In this document: piece after piece, positions 10,261 to 20,517 of the stretch | Position numbering within the stretch: position 1 is the first letter of the stretch | Layout of the letters: every line of letters starts with the position of its first letter | Assembly: GCA_029204225.1 (NCBI GenBank) | Contig: CM055096.1 | Coordinates: forward strand, 58,481,600-58,545,599 | From: Diphasiastrum complanatum | Taxonomy: Eukaryota > Streptophyta > Lycopodiopsida > Lycopodiales > Lycopodiaceae | DNA length: 64,000 bases | Direction of reading: 5' to 3' | Made by a program: the position numbers and the translations under genes | The notes under the pieces: model-generated | Database searches by the model: none | What the model was told of the DNA's origin: nothing | What the model saw: only the letters and a program-made list of their open reading frames with translations

Positions 10261-11251
10261 ACAACCAGGACTAAGGACCACCTTCGAGACTTGATCAAAA
10301 CGCAGCCGTGGGGGTACTGCCTGACCCTCTGGCAAACCCAAGGGAGTGCAGCAGGAGTCATAAGAGTGAAAATGAAGGCGAACTCCAAATTGAAAACAAA
10401 GGCCGTTGTGATGAACGAAAGCAACAGTCGAGGCCTGGGGGAAAGCAACAGGAAAGAAATGCCAGTGAGATTTCCCGAGAAAATATCTTCAATTTCCAGT
10501 GTCGACTTTACATTATTCAAGATTTCATGAGATTAATCCTGAATTTCCAGTGTAGACTGTACATTGCTAATGACTCAAGTTACTAACACACCTACAGTCA
10601 CGAGAAATATTTTTCAATATCAAGTGAAGAGCTTAGAAATTAGAATATATCCACTAATGGGGCCGCCGGTTGAGTGTGACAACAAGAGCTGCAACAAGAT
10701 TTCCAGCCACACATTGTAGTGATAGTGTTTGTAATCACAATGACGATTCAAAGAAAATTTTTGAGCCTGGTTACCGGTATTAGGAAAAACTAATGATCAA
10801 ATAAGAAGCTCCAGCTTCAAGCTAGTTTCAACTTGCAAGGCTGAGCATAGCAACATGCCCACCCAGGCTTGAATATAATACGATCAGACTGCAAAACTCG
10901 TAAGGGTTCAAACTGCCAACCGTTCAAGAGGAAGCTGCAATATAATGGTGAATAATAAATGATAATGGTCGTAGATCTATATTGCTCTTTGCTCAACCAT
11001 CGAGTCATGCAATAACTCTAGTCTTCATCAGAGTACGGGGCACGACAGTTTGGGTAGACCCTACTAACAACCCACTTGGAGCGGCCACTGTTCACGAGCT
11101 CTCAAAAAATCAACAACAATTATCCATCCAGTTTCAGAGTCCAATCCTCAAAAGAGAGACAAATAATAATAAAGAGGAAATTGTTGTCATGAAATTCATT
11201 CGAAAGCATCGTTTTGGAAAGATAACATGGTCCAAAAATGGACATGGCATA
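10261..11251. repeat. Unclassified low-complexity-free sequence (S2)
   Basis: About 1 kb conserved with 51320-52313. It contains paired near-repeats of aatttccagtgt(c/a)gact (about 10491 and 10541). Open frames are short on both strands and differ in frame between copies, so I do not call a gene. Confidence 0.35.
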
Positions 11252-13455
11252 ATAAATTCCACGTATCGATGCACCAAAGTATGATGGTGAATCTGACCCA
11301 GTCCGATTTCTCCAAGACTTTGATAATGCATGCTGTTTTTATGGAGATATCTCTGAAACTGAAAAGCTTTTCCTATTTTCCACTCGGAGTCCATAGTGCC
11401 GATACAAACCACTTGGATCGTTTGGGAAAAGTGTTTGAACGTTGTCGCAAATACCAAATCTCCTTAAATCCAGAAAAGTGTCAAATTTGGGTTACTCATG
11501 GAGTTGTCTTTGGACATGTGATATCAAGACATGGCATTGCTACGGATTATTTCAAAATCAAAGTCATAGTCGAGTTACTGCCGCCAAGAACAATTTGAGG
11601 AGTCTACATTTTTATGGATCATACAAATTGCTATCGAATATTCATTTTATTCTTTGCGAATTTAGCAAGACCTATATACAAGCTGACTATTGTACCAATC
11701 TGGACAGTTGAGGTGCTGGAAGCATTTGAAAAATTGAAGAAAGCTTTAGCTTCTGCACCGATACTACGAGCTCCAATTTGGACAGTCGAGTTTCATGTTC
11801 GTACTGATGCATCAAAATATGCAATTGGATCATTTTTTACGCAGCCAGGTGAATACAAGAAATATCTATCAGATTTGCAAGCCGACAACTTACAGATCCT
11901 GAGAAGAATTATTCGACAACTGAACGAGAAGCGTTGGCCATGGTTTTTTTTTGTTAAGAAATTTTGACATTATCTAATGGCAAGACATTTTGTATTTTAT
12001 ACTGATCATCAGCCATTACTTTATTTAGTAAACAAGACATGCAATACGGGGCATATTGTAAGATGGCTACTTTTATTGACCGAATTTGATTTTTGAGTCG
12101 TGGTTCAGAAAGGTAAACAACATTATCTGGCCAACCATGTATCCAAAATCAAATCAGCACCAGTTAATACTGAAGTGGATGACGAATTACCAAATGTGGT
12201 TATTCTATGTTGAAGCAATACCTAAGTGGGCAGCCAATATTATTGAATATTTGATGCTGGGCCAACCCAATGACTCCTTGACAAAAATATGAAAGAGGCA
12301 ATTGATTCTTAAGGCACAACCTTATCAATTGATTGCAGGCCAATTATATCACCAAGGAATGGATGATATTTTGTGAAGATGTGTTTTGCCACATGAAGTA
12401 CCTGAACTAGTCATGTTTTCCCATGATGAAATGGGCAAAGGACGTTTTTCAATAGATATCACTGTTCGCAAACTTTTGCAATCAGGATGTTGGTGGCCTA
12501 CACTTCATAAAGATACAAAAAATTATATTCAAACATGTGATGTGTGTCAACGAGCAAGGCGTCCTACGAAGCATAATTATGAACCTTTGCATATGGTTTT
12601 ATCGTAAGCACCGTTCGAGAAATGGGGCCTTTACTATGTTGGTCCTATTCATCCTACGACAAGAGGGTCTCAAGCCAGATATATCATCGTTGCAACTAAT
12701 TACATGACCAAATGGGTTGAAGCAAAAGCAGTTCGAGTTGCCAGATGCGAAATCTATGACCAAGTTCTTGTATGAATACATTATTGTTAGGTTTGGATGT
12801 CCTATCGAGATCGTAAGTGATCGCAGAACACACTTTGTGAATGAAACGATATAGTGTCTGTTGGAAGACTTTTTCGTTATTCATCAGTTTAGAACTCCGT
12901 ATTATCCGAGGGGTAATGGCCAAGCTGAATCTTTCAATAAGATTCTCTACAACATTATGACAAAATCTGTGGAAACAAGTCATTCTGATTGGGAAAATAA
13001 ATTGCATGCAACATTACAGGCATTCAGAACAGCTTACAAAGGTACTACGAATCAAACACCATTCCAGCTTGTCTATGGTCAAGATGCAGTTATGCCGATT
13101 GAATTATTAATACCATCCAGCAATGGAATGGTTGGATGATGCAAAATCTTTACAAATGCATCATGAGGCTTTACAAAAACTTTGTGAAACCAAATTGATA
13201 GCAGTTCATGCATTAGCAACAAAGAAAGCTCGTTGCAAGGCATGACATGATCGCCGATTACACACAAAAAGATCTGAAGGAAGGAGATCTAACATTGATG
13301 TATAAGACAAAACTGATCAAAGGCAAATTGAAATTCGCAGTGAAGGACCATACAAGGTAAAAGAGATATTGAACTATGGAGCAATAATTTTAGAACAATT
13401 GGATGGAAAACGATTTGATACTTCAATGAATGGCAGCCGATTACACAAGTTTTGA
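11252..13455 (+). pseudogene. Decayed Ty3/gypsy gag-pol
   Basis: Order of remnants: gag-like KYDGESDPVRFLQDFDNAC (about 11270-11330); C-terminal RT (SLNPEKCQ, VVFGHVIS, about 11455-11525); RT-RNase H connection (ILRAPIWTVEFHVRTDASKYAIG, in two parts, about 11755-11830); RNase H (FYTDHQPLLYL, about 11995); integrase zinc finger (CDVCQRARRPTK, about 12537); integrase core (PYYPRGNGQAESFNK with the catalytic Glu, about 12899-12945; WENKLHATLQAFRTAYK); and C-terminal GPYKVKEIL (about 13347). Many stops and frameshifts; RT N-terminus and protease are missing. It sits entirely within the DNA unique to block S copy 1. Confidence 0.88.
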
Positions 13456-14080
13456 CAGCCAATTCAACCAACATGATCCAACACCTTATCAGATTTACTT
13501 TTGTTGTTTTACAATTTCTTTGTTTTTCAGTACTTGGTTGATTTTTGTTTTTTCGAAAATGACAGTAGAAAAAAAAATGATGAGCAAAAGTGAAAAAAGT
13601 CATCACATCAGAAAAAGTTGAAGAAAAATATTTTCAAGAATCAGTTGTTTATGAGAAATGACTTAGAAAATTACTTTTTGAGTCATTTCTTGTACACACC
13701 ATATTAGAAACCTTTGCCGAGTTGCCATATTACACATCCACCTCAGATTTACCTATATTGAGTTGGGCGAAGGTTCTCTAGTAGAGTTACTACTTGTTTT
13801 GAAGTTAGGTGAATGTTCGGCAATTTACCATTTTGGAAACCTTCGTCGAGCACCTTACAGTCTTTATTAACCTTCGCCGACCTGACAAATGGATTCAAAA
13901 TGCCAAAATTAGGTTGGACATAGGTTCAGATCTTGAAAATTTTTATTATCTACAATACCTAGGCAAACAATGGTCTTAGGCGAATGATTAATCTTCACCA
14001 GATCACCAGATGTTCAAAAACCTTCGCTGAGATTTCTAGAAGCTATTTTCACACTACTAAGCATGTCTAAAATTTTTTGT
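13456..14080. other. Non-coding tail with repeated CCTTCGCCGA-like motif
   Basis: Downstream of the gypsy integrase. The motif aaccttcgccga and close variants recur near 13698, 13833, 13868 and 14018, and in reverse near 13768. No gene seen. It may be the 3' untranslated or LTR part of the gypsy element. Confidence 0.35.
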
Positions 14081-14446
14081 CTAGAACTGAGTTGCTAAAC
14101 TAGTACTTTGTCTAATGGACCCTCCAAAATCACTTATAATAGGGTTGAATTCGATTACATTTCTCACTTGTGCTAGCGAAGCTCTTGCCAAATTTTCCAA
14201 TGACCAGAACTTTCCAAAACTTTCTTCTAGCCTTCTGATACACTCTTGCGCTATTACTCTCAATTTTTGCCTACTCTCATCATGTCTTCTACTGGTACTC
14301 CTTAGTCTCCTCATTATGTCGTTTGCCATGATGTTCCAATCCAAACAGACATCATGATACTTCTTAGCACAATCATGGTGGCTCAATGGATGAACCTTGA
14401 TGAGTCTCTGCTCACGGCATGGGGATCCACGAGGGCATCTTTTCAA
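14081..14446 (-). CDS. Unrecognised 121-residue open frame
   Basis: Opens with MKRCPRGSPCREQR and has an Arg/Glu-rich central part (IMRRLRSTSRRHDESR, then QECIRRLEESFG) that could form a helix or coiled coil. I recognise no family. It lies between decayed gypsy and another broken coding-like stretch, so it is more likely a retrotransposon fragment than a host gene. Confidence 0.25.
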   Translation of the reverse strand: MKRCPRGSPCREQRLIKVHPLSHHDCAKKYHDVCLDWNIMANDIMRRLRSTSRRHDESRQKLRVIAQECIRRLEESFGKFWSLENLARASLAQVRNVIEFNPIISDFGGSIRQSTSLATQF

Positions 14447-15527
14447 GTAAAATCAACATGCAATTTATAACTTTTGCCTTTAGCACCTCGACAGAGGAGA
14501 AGTCCAAATTTTACATTACCTACTAGGGGGGTACCCACAAGGTGCGCATTACTGAAGCTGCCCTTGAAGCCACAGGCATATCTTCAGGCACTCAATCTTC
14601 ACTGAACCACAAGCATGCCAAGAATGTCATCAAGCCTTTCATTGATACGTCCAATGAGTTATACTGGACCAATGATGATTATTTGTTAGAGTCTGTTTGA
14701 GATCCCACCATCCATGCGGCTGCAAAACTTCTGAACAACTTTCTGATGGTTGGCAACCTTAGAAAGGAGTGCATTTCATCGCAAATCTTGCACCACATAG
14801 TTGAGTCAAATTACAAGTTAGATAAAAGTGTCGTTGGAGCCTTACAACTAGTTTAAAATGGTTTTCGGTGAACTAAAGAGAGCCATCAAGGGTAATAACA
14901 AGCAACAATTTGCTGCTGGCCCTCTTTTGTCCATTATCTCCGCTTCATACCTAGTTAACAAGATCCATGGTTTTTTCCTTGAGCCAGTCTTGTCTATCTA
15001 CAAAGATGTGCCACCTCCCGAATCTTCACGACAAGCATCTAGTCGCCCAGAGTACGCAGCGAGGTTGCAATTTTTGACTGGCCGTCCGCATCACGTCGTT
15101 GTACTAGGCAACCAACGCCAGCTGCGCTACCACTCCCATGCTTTGCACTACCCATTCTCTCATCTACTGATGCTTCCCGAGCCTCCGCTTTCTCACAGGG
15201 TCAGTATGTGACCATTGGAGACACCATTTCAATCACAGCTGCCTAGGCCGCCTCACCCCCACAAACACAAGCTATCTCACCAGATACGCAGACTTTCATG
15301 GATATGTTCGATGATTCTGATTCTTTGGGGGCAAATGAAATTTTTGTGATGCCTCAAAGCCTAGGACCCTTTGAACCCCAATCCTCTGGAAAAGGATTTG
15401 AACAAGTACGGTGCCTGACGGATACAAAGAAGAGCCACAAACAGATCTCAATGTCAACATCGCACCTGCAGTTCCTGTTTATGCTACTGTTGCTGCTATA
15501 ACCACAACAATTGTGGATATTGGTGAC
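14447..15527 (+). pseudogene. Unrecognised broken coding-like stretch
   Basis: Plus-strand frames read a protein-like sequence with stops: about 14550-14850 (RITEAALEATGISSG, HAAAKLLNNFLMVGN, ILHHIVESNYKLDKS) and then the open frame 14858-15211 (PLLSIISASYLVNKI, followed by Ser/Pro/Arg-rich residues). Composition and order look like a once-coding element protein, but no family motif is visible. It ends beside a minus-strand primer-binding site, so it is antisense to that element. Confidence 0.3.
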
Positions 15528-15539
15528 GCTCTGATACCA
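15528..15539 (-). promoter_or_regulatory. Primer-binding site, element K
   Basis: gctctgatacca on the plus strand is TGGTATCAGAGC on the minus strand, one base after an LTR end reading CCTTACA. Confidence 0.8.
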
Positions 15540-15540
15540 T

Positions 15541-16080
15541 TGTAAGGATGTCCTAGTGAAGATCCGACTAGATCATGTTGCATGCAACCAAAAGGACACC
15601 TGTGGAGCAAAACCACCCAACCAATAGGAAATGGCTAGTTAGTACCCTAACCATTTTACCCCCATGCCATGGTGAATGAATGCAAGAGAGGAGGGGCTCT
15701 TGGCTGCAAGGATCAAAAAATCCAATAGGTAGATGGGCAAGTTTCCACTAGTATATATTCTCTCTCATGAGGAGGGAATATTCTTCTTAGGATTTCCGTG
15801 CAACCCGGAATAGCAATTGACCTCCTATTCTTGCATTATAGTCGTCAAACACCATGCAAGTGCTCCTATGTCCAATTATAGGTTTGGGTCCTCATATGAT
15901 TATTAATTACTTTATCGACCAAGCCCGGAATGACGAGGCATAACTAATAACCACATACACTGGAGTGACCAGCTATCCATGCCAGGAATTATTCCGAATC
16001 CCACATACTGGACATGGACGTAACAATAGGCTTGCATGGGTGCATGCACACATATAAAGTAGGGCCTATATATGCAAGAA
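15541..16080 (-). repeat. Element K LTR (right end uncertain)
   Basis: On the minus strand the LTR ends at 15541 with ATCCTTACA ahead of the primer-binding site. A TATATA box lies near 15750. The LTR start is not resolved; 16080 is an estimate. No downstream K coding region can be recognised. Confidence 0.5.
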
Positions 16081-16179
16081 AAAATGTTGGATTATTCTTC
16101 TTCTTACTAATTAACTAATTGGTTTTAATCTTCATCCATTGTTTATCTAGTTCTGCGGATTTTCCCATGTTTTTATACA

Positions 16180-16480
16180 GTTTGCATAATTACAAGTGTT
16201 TTCACATAGTCTGCAGAAATACATGGAGTTTGAAACAGTGTCGCATTTTTTGCCTGTCAGGAATCCCTTGTAAAATTACAGTGTCACCTTTTTCGCATTT
16301 TTTGCCTGATAGGAATCACGAGTAAAATGTAGTGTCACATTTTTCTAAGTGCCTCAAATGTTAAGGAAATGACTTTGGCAAAGTGTGGGGCAATCCTAAA
16401 TTGGATTTAAGAGCACCTTTGGGTTTTTCGCATTTTTCGCAAAATCCCAACACTCGCGTTTTTTGCGACAGTGTCACCTG
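16180..16480 (-). repeat. Tandem ~60-bp GACACTG / GCGAAAAA repeat
   Basis: Imperfect tandem units containing (minus strand) gacactgtaattttac, a short spacer, gattcctgacaggc and aaaaaatgcgaaaaa. The same motif set occurs on the plus strand at about 29380-29580. Confidence 0.6.
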
Positions 16481-16515
16481 TGGCTATTTTAGTTCATTTA
16501 TAAAGTAAAGTAATA

Positions 16516-17205
16516 ATGCATAATAGTAAAGGGACGTTTAGGGAGGTTCAATGACACACACTCACGTCCAACTAGTCTTGTTGGAAATATCTCATAGTCT
16601 AACTTACATTGTATAAGCTCTCTTTCCATCCATTTGGAAATTGGAAACCAAATTCATTGTAGACAAAATGGAAGCCTCTATTTCACATCGAAGTAGGCCT
16701 CTGGTGGATTCGGAGATGTACCATATTCAACTGCATCTTCTTCAAGTAGTACAGTTGGCCGCATGTCCTCCAAAACATCCGTATCCCTAAAGAATTAAAC
16801 AATAATTACATATGCACATTAGTTACATCATTATCTTAAATGATCACCTTATTTCAAGCTATAATTAGTCTATAAGTTAATGTGAATCAAATTGGATATG
16901 CATATATATTTCATTAAACCACTGATTGTGTAGAATGAGCTCATAACATCTTCTATCAAGAACCCTCTCAACACCAAGGGAAGCACGAACTATATAGATG
17001 AAACAATGTTAATGTTGTCATTGAGATCCATAGATGAACTGGAACAAGACGCACTATGAAACACATTCACAAGGCTAAAAAGACATGCTAACCTATAAGA
17101 ACTTGTGCTAGTCATGAGACTTCAGACCACTTAGCTTGTTGCCCCTTGTGAAGGCACCCTTCAAGCATCACATGTCCAATTGGAGTATCTTTGGCACCAA
17201 TCAAG
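16516..17205. repeat. Flank of element B (S3)
   Basis: 690 bp of non-coding sequence collinear with 52930-53620. It ends with tcaag at 17201-17205, the target-site duplication of element B. It is probably the DNA into which B inserted. No gene seen. Confidence 0.6.
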
Positions 17206-17457
17206 AGTTAAAACAACAGTTTAAACACCCGACCGGATCAATCACCACAGCACAACATCAAGTGCAACAAGACAAGACAACATAATTGCTCTATACAAAC
17301 TGTATATTCCACTCATTATTAAGTACAAAGATAAAGTTGCTTAAAAGCACTCAAAGAGCTTGTAAAAGAAAGACGAGCTGATTATTCTAGAACTGAGCAC
17401 AGGTGGTGCCGTCGAAATAAGAAAGCACTATATAAGTCGATCATTGCTATTTTAACT
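17206..17457 (-). repeat. Element B 3' LTR (copy 1)
   Basis: 252 bp matching 53621-53872. On the minus strand a polypurine tract (TGAGGGAGAG) precedes AGTTAAAATAG, and the LTR ends with TTTTAACT next to cttga. This is the 3' LTR belonging to the RT fragment at 17560-18453 and, before the inversion, to the 5' LTR at 2349-2600. Confidence 0.9.
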
Positions 17458-17559
17458 CTCTCCCTCAATGATCGTCTCTCTTTATTTTAGAGTTTATTCT
17501 ATTCATGGAACATACCTCCATGATAGTATTATTTATAAGTAAAAGTTTTTTTTTTTTTT

Positions 17560-18453
17560 ACATAACCAGATCTAAGCCAAGTTTGGCTCTAAAAGTTTCA
17601 AACTTTTCTTTACTTAAAGCTTTTGTAAATATATCAGCAACTTATAACAATGTAGAATAGTGTAAAATACTTATATCTTCAGATTGTAGCTTCTCACACA
17701 CAAAGTGATATTTTACCTCAATATGTTTTGTCCTTGCGTGAAAGACATGATTCTTAGCCAATTATAATCAAATTTGACTGTCACAGAAAATAACAATAGG
17801 ATTTATCTGCTTCATGCCAATCTCACATAACAACTTACGGAGCCAAACAACTTCCTAGGTAGCAGAACTTAACGCTTTATATTCGGCTTCTATAGAAGAA
17901 AGAGAAATAGTATCTTGCTTTTTGCTAGGCCATGAAAAACAACCGCTACTAAAATTGAAGTCATAACTAGTTGTTGACTTTCTATCATCTATACTTCCTG
18001 CCCAATCAGCATCAACATAACCTTGCAACTTAGGTAAAACACTTTGTCTTTTGTAGATTAGGCCAAGATTAGGTGTACCTTTCACATACCTCAAAGTCCT
18101 TTTTGCAGCTTTCCAATGGTCCATAGTGGGTGATGACATGAATTGGCTAATCAAACTCCAACTAGCGGATGAAATAGAGTAGCGTCAACATGTGCACTAT
18201 CATCAATACGAGATAATTTCTTACCAGCTTCGCAAGGGGTGCTGGAAGCTTTGCACTCTGTCATGTGAACTCTCTCCAATATCTCGCCCACATGCTTGTT
18301 TTGACATAACTTGATATCACTACCAGTTTGCCATACTTCGACACCCAAGCAGTAGTGCATAAGATCTAAATCTGTCATCTCAAACTGCTTGCATAAGTTG
18401 GCTTTGATAGAACGAGTGAGGTTCTCATCATTGCCCGTGATAATGATATCATC
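17560..18453 (-). pseudogene. Element B RT C-terminus and RNase H (copy 1)
   Basis: Minus-strand copia pol starting abruptly at 18453 with the last two residues of the YVDD site (DDIIITGN), then EMTDLDLMHYCLGVEVW, a broken connection, and RNase H (YVDADWAGSIDDRKST, SSIEAEYKAL), ending near 17560 (FTKALSKEKF). A 48-bp deletion between two atcaaact repeats plus one further base disrupts it near 18153. Position 18454 starts the LTR of element A. The N-terminal continuation, YV and upstream, lies at 3314-3400 on the plus strand. Confidence 0.88.
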
Positions 18454-19103
18454 TGTGAAAGATTCAACTAGTTTCATCACATTTTGCAATATTTCCATAT
18501 TTGGCATATTGAGGCCAAAACTTGTTTAAGACTTAGAGGTTGACTTTTCAAAGTTCATTAGTCTAAATTTCATTTGAATAAACACTTTTTGAAAGTGTGG
18601 GAAAGATAGAATGCGAGTTTGAGTATATTCAATTTGAATAAGTTGAGTACATTGAATCTAGACCCAAAATTGGTAGGGTTACCATTTTGGTGGGAAAGCC
18701 AAGTGGCCAAATAGGGTTTGAACCTGCTATAAAAGGATGTAACTCGTGGAGAGAGTCATCTTCTCTCTTCTCTATCTCATTTCATGCTTATACATAGTTC
18801 TCTTGGGTTCTACTATCCATTGGTGCACTATCTTGGTGATTGCTTGCAATTCTATGTGTAGAATGATCTGTATTTGTTATTTTTGGATCCACACGTGTGA
18901 AATACAGTGGCTTCCTGGTTTTGTATGGACAAAAATAGTACATAATCATTTCATTGAAGTTTGATCATGTTCTATTAGTGTTTGCATCTCAAATTGTGTG
19001 TAGATGCTGATTTTTCTACATTGGTGAAATTGGTAGTGTATTTCTCTTTCTAACCAAAGATCATTCAAGTAGATTGGATCTTAAGGATCTGAAATCTTTC
19101 ACA
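18454..19103 (+). repeat. Element A 5' LTR
   Basis: Starts TGTGAAAGATTCAACTAG and ends GAAATCTTTCACA ahead of the primer-binding site. TATA box ctataaaagg at about 18727-18736. The motif cacacgtgtg is at 18890-18899, about 160 bp downstream of the TATA box and 205 bp before the LTR end. Partial A LTRs also occur at 1043-1403 and 58796-59157. Confidence 0.92.
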
Positions 19104-19115
19104 TGGTATCAGAGC
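19104..19115 (+). promoter_or_regulatory. Primer-binding site, element A
   Basis: TGGTATCAGAGC immediately after the LTR, complementary to initiator-Met tRNA. The leader that follows (19116-19706) has no open frame of note. Confidence 0.94.
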
Positions 19116-19706
19116 TCTTGTGTTTCAGGTTATGAAAGGATCAGCCATCTTTAGCAAGGATTTTGGAGGAGTTACCAATGCTAGAGCATGCTAGATTGAT
19201 CTCTATTCAAAAATCAGCATTTTTGCATGTGTAGAATTGATCTTTTGTAGGTCAAAACTCAATATAGGGTTATATACTTGATCAATTCTGATTTCACACT
19301 TGGCTTATTGGAATTAGATGATTTTTGGTGCATTAGGAAGGTCTCATTGGAATCTACAAGAAGATATACCAAGTTTCTAGAAATTGCATGTAGAATTTGA
19401 GATATTCAATTTTTTGTGATTTTGTCAAAACCCTAATTTTGATTGGATCTCTAGTTTGTGAGGTTACTGAACTTCATTTGAGTGTGTTTCAATCTTAGTA
19501 AGTGGCAAGAATCATTAGATTGAGGATAGATCATAGGTTGATCAAGATTTCACTATTCTATGTGATGATTTTCTAGTTAGAAGTGCTAGAAGAGATTTGA
19601 GAGGTTCCATATCTTTGTGATTTCTTCTTGAGTTCATTTGTTGACATTCAAGAGAGTGCTCTGTGCATTAGAATAGGTTGAAAGAAGAAGATCAGGTCAC
19701 TTCAAC

Positions 19707-20517
19707 ATGGCTACAAGTGGTCGATTTATGTTGGAGAGCAATGATAGGCTTACCTCAATCAACTATTCTACTTGGAAGGTGAGGATGGAGTCCTTATTGG
19801 AGATGAATGAGTTGATGGAGATTGTTGCAGGTGTGGAGGATAGACCTTAAGCACCTCAAGATCAAGTGAGGTATGACAATAGAGCAAAGAAAGCTCTACA
19901 CATGATTAAGATGAATGTTACCAATGAACTTCTCAAGGAAGTTGCTAAGTGCACATCATCTTTGGAGGCTTGGGAAGCTTTGAGGAAGCTTTATGAATCC
20001 AAGTCTACATAAAGAGTGCTTACTCTTAGGAGGAAAATCTTTCAAAGTTTGCAAAAGAAGGAAGAGAGTACTCATGCTTTTGTTTTGAGGGTTAAGGCAT
20101 TCAATGATGAGTTAGCATGTATTGATGAAAGCATTAAGGAGGTAGAGCTTGTTCAAGTTATACTTAATGGCTTGTTGGAGGATCATGCTAATCTTGTTAA
20201 AAGTTTTGCTATTCAAAAGACTTTGCCAAGTATTGTGGACTTGCAAGAGATCTTGGTGAATGAGGAGTATAGGCTTCAATCAAGAGGAAGTGGATCTACA
20301 TCGACATCTCATTATGAAGAGGATGTTATGTTCATCAAAGGGCAGATTCAATGGCAAAGCCAAAAGCAAGTGGTCTAAAGGGCAAGATCAAGTGGATGCT
20401 TCTTCAAGTGGCAAAAAGAAGGATAGATCAAAGCTCAAGTGCTTCTATTGTGGCATCAAAGGACACTTTGCAAGTGAGTGCTACAAGAAGAAGAGAGATC
20501 AAGACCAAGCAAGGTAA
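19707..20517 (+). pseudogene. Element A1 gag with CCHC knuckle
   Basis: Begins at ATG 19707 (MATSGRFMLESNDRL, then YSTWKVRMESLLEM). The gag core includes ALHMIKMNVTNELLKEV, WEALRKLYES, IFQSLQKKEESTHAF and VQVILNGLLEDHANL. A CCHC knuckle (CFYCGIKGHFASEC) is at about 20440-20480. In-frame stops replace codons near 19847 and 20009, and small frame changes occur near 20345 and 20513, so the protein cannot be made in full. Gag would coat element RNA in the cytoplasmic particle. Confidence 0.88.

Larger units (their letters stand above)
8880..18453. repeat. Block S, copy 1 (interrupted)
   Basis: Three collinear pieces match 49126-54891 in the same orientation: 8880-10266 with 49126-50512, 10261-11251 with 51320-52313, and 16516-18453 with 52930-54891. 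Between the last two, copy 1 has 5.3 kb of gypsy and other sequence (11252-16515) where copy 2 has 0.6 kb. Copy 2 has 813 bp that copy 1 lacks after 10266. The block ends at 18453 inside the RT of element B. Confidence 0.93.

Noticed and set aside
10257-11284. Overlapping open frames on both strands in block S2 as a captured gene
   Set aside because: Small indels between the two copies change the frames, and no frame is favoured. No recognisable motif.
14081-15211. Host gene on either strand
   Set aside because: The frames are broken and lie between retrotransposon pieces in DNA unique to one copy. I kept them only as low-confidence unknowns.
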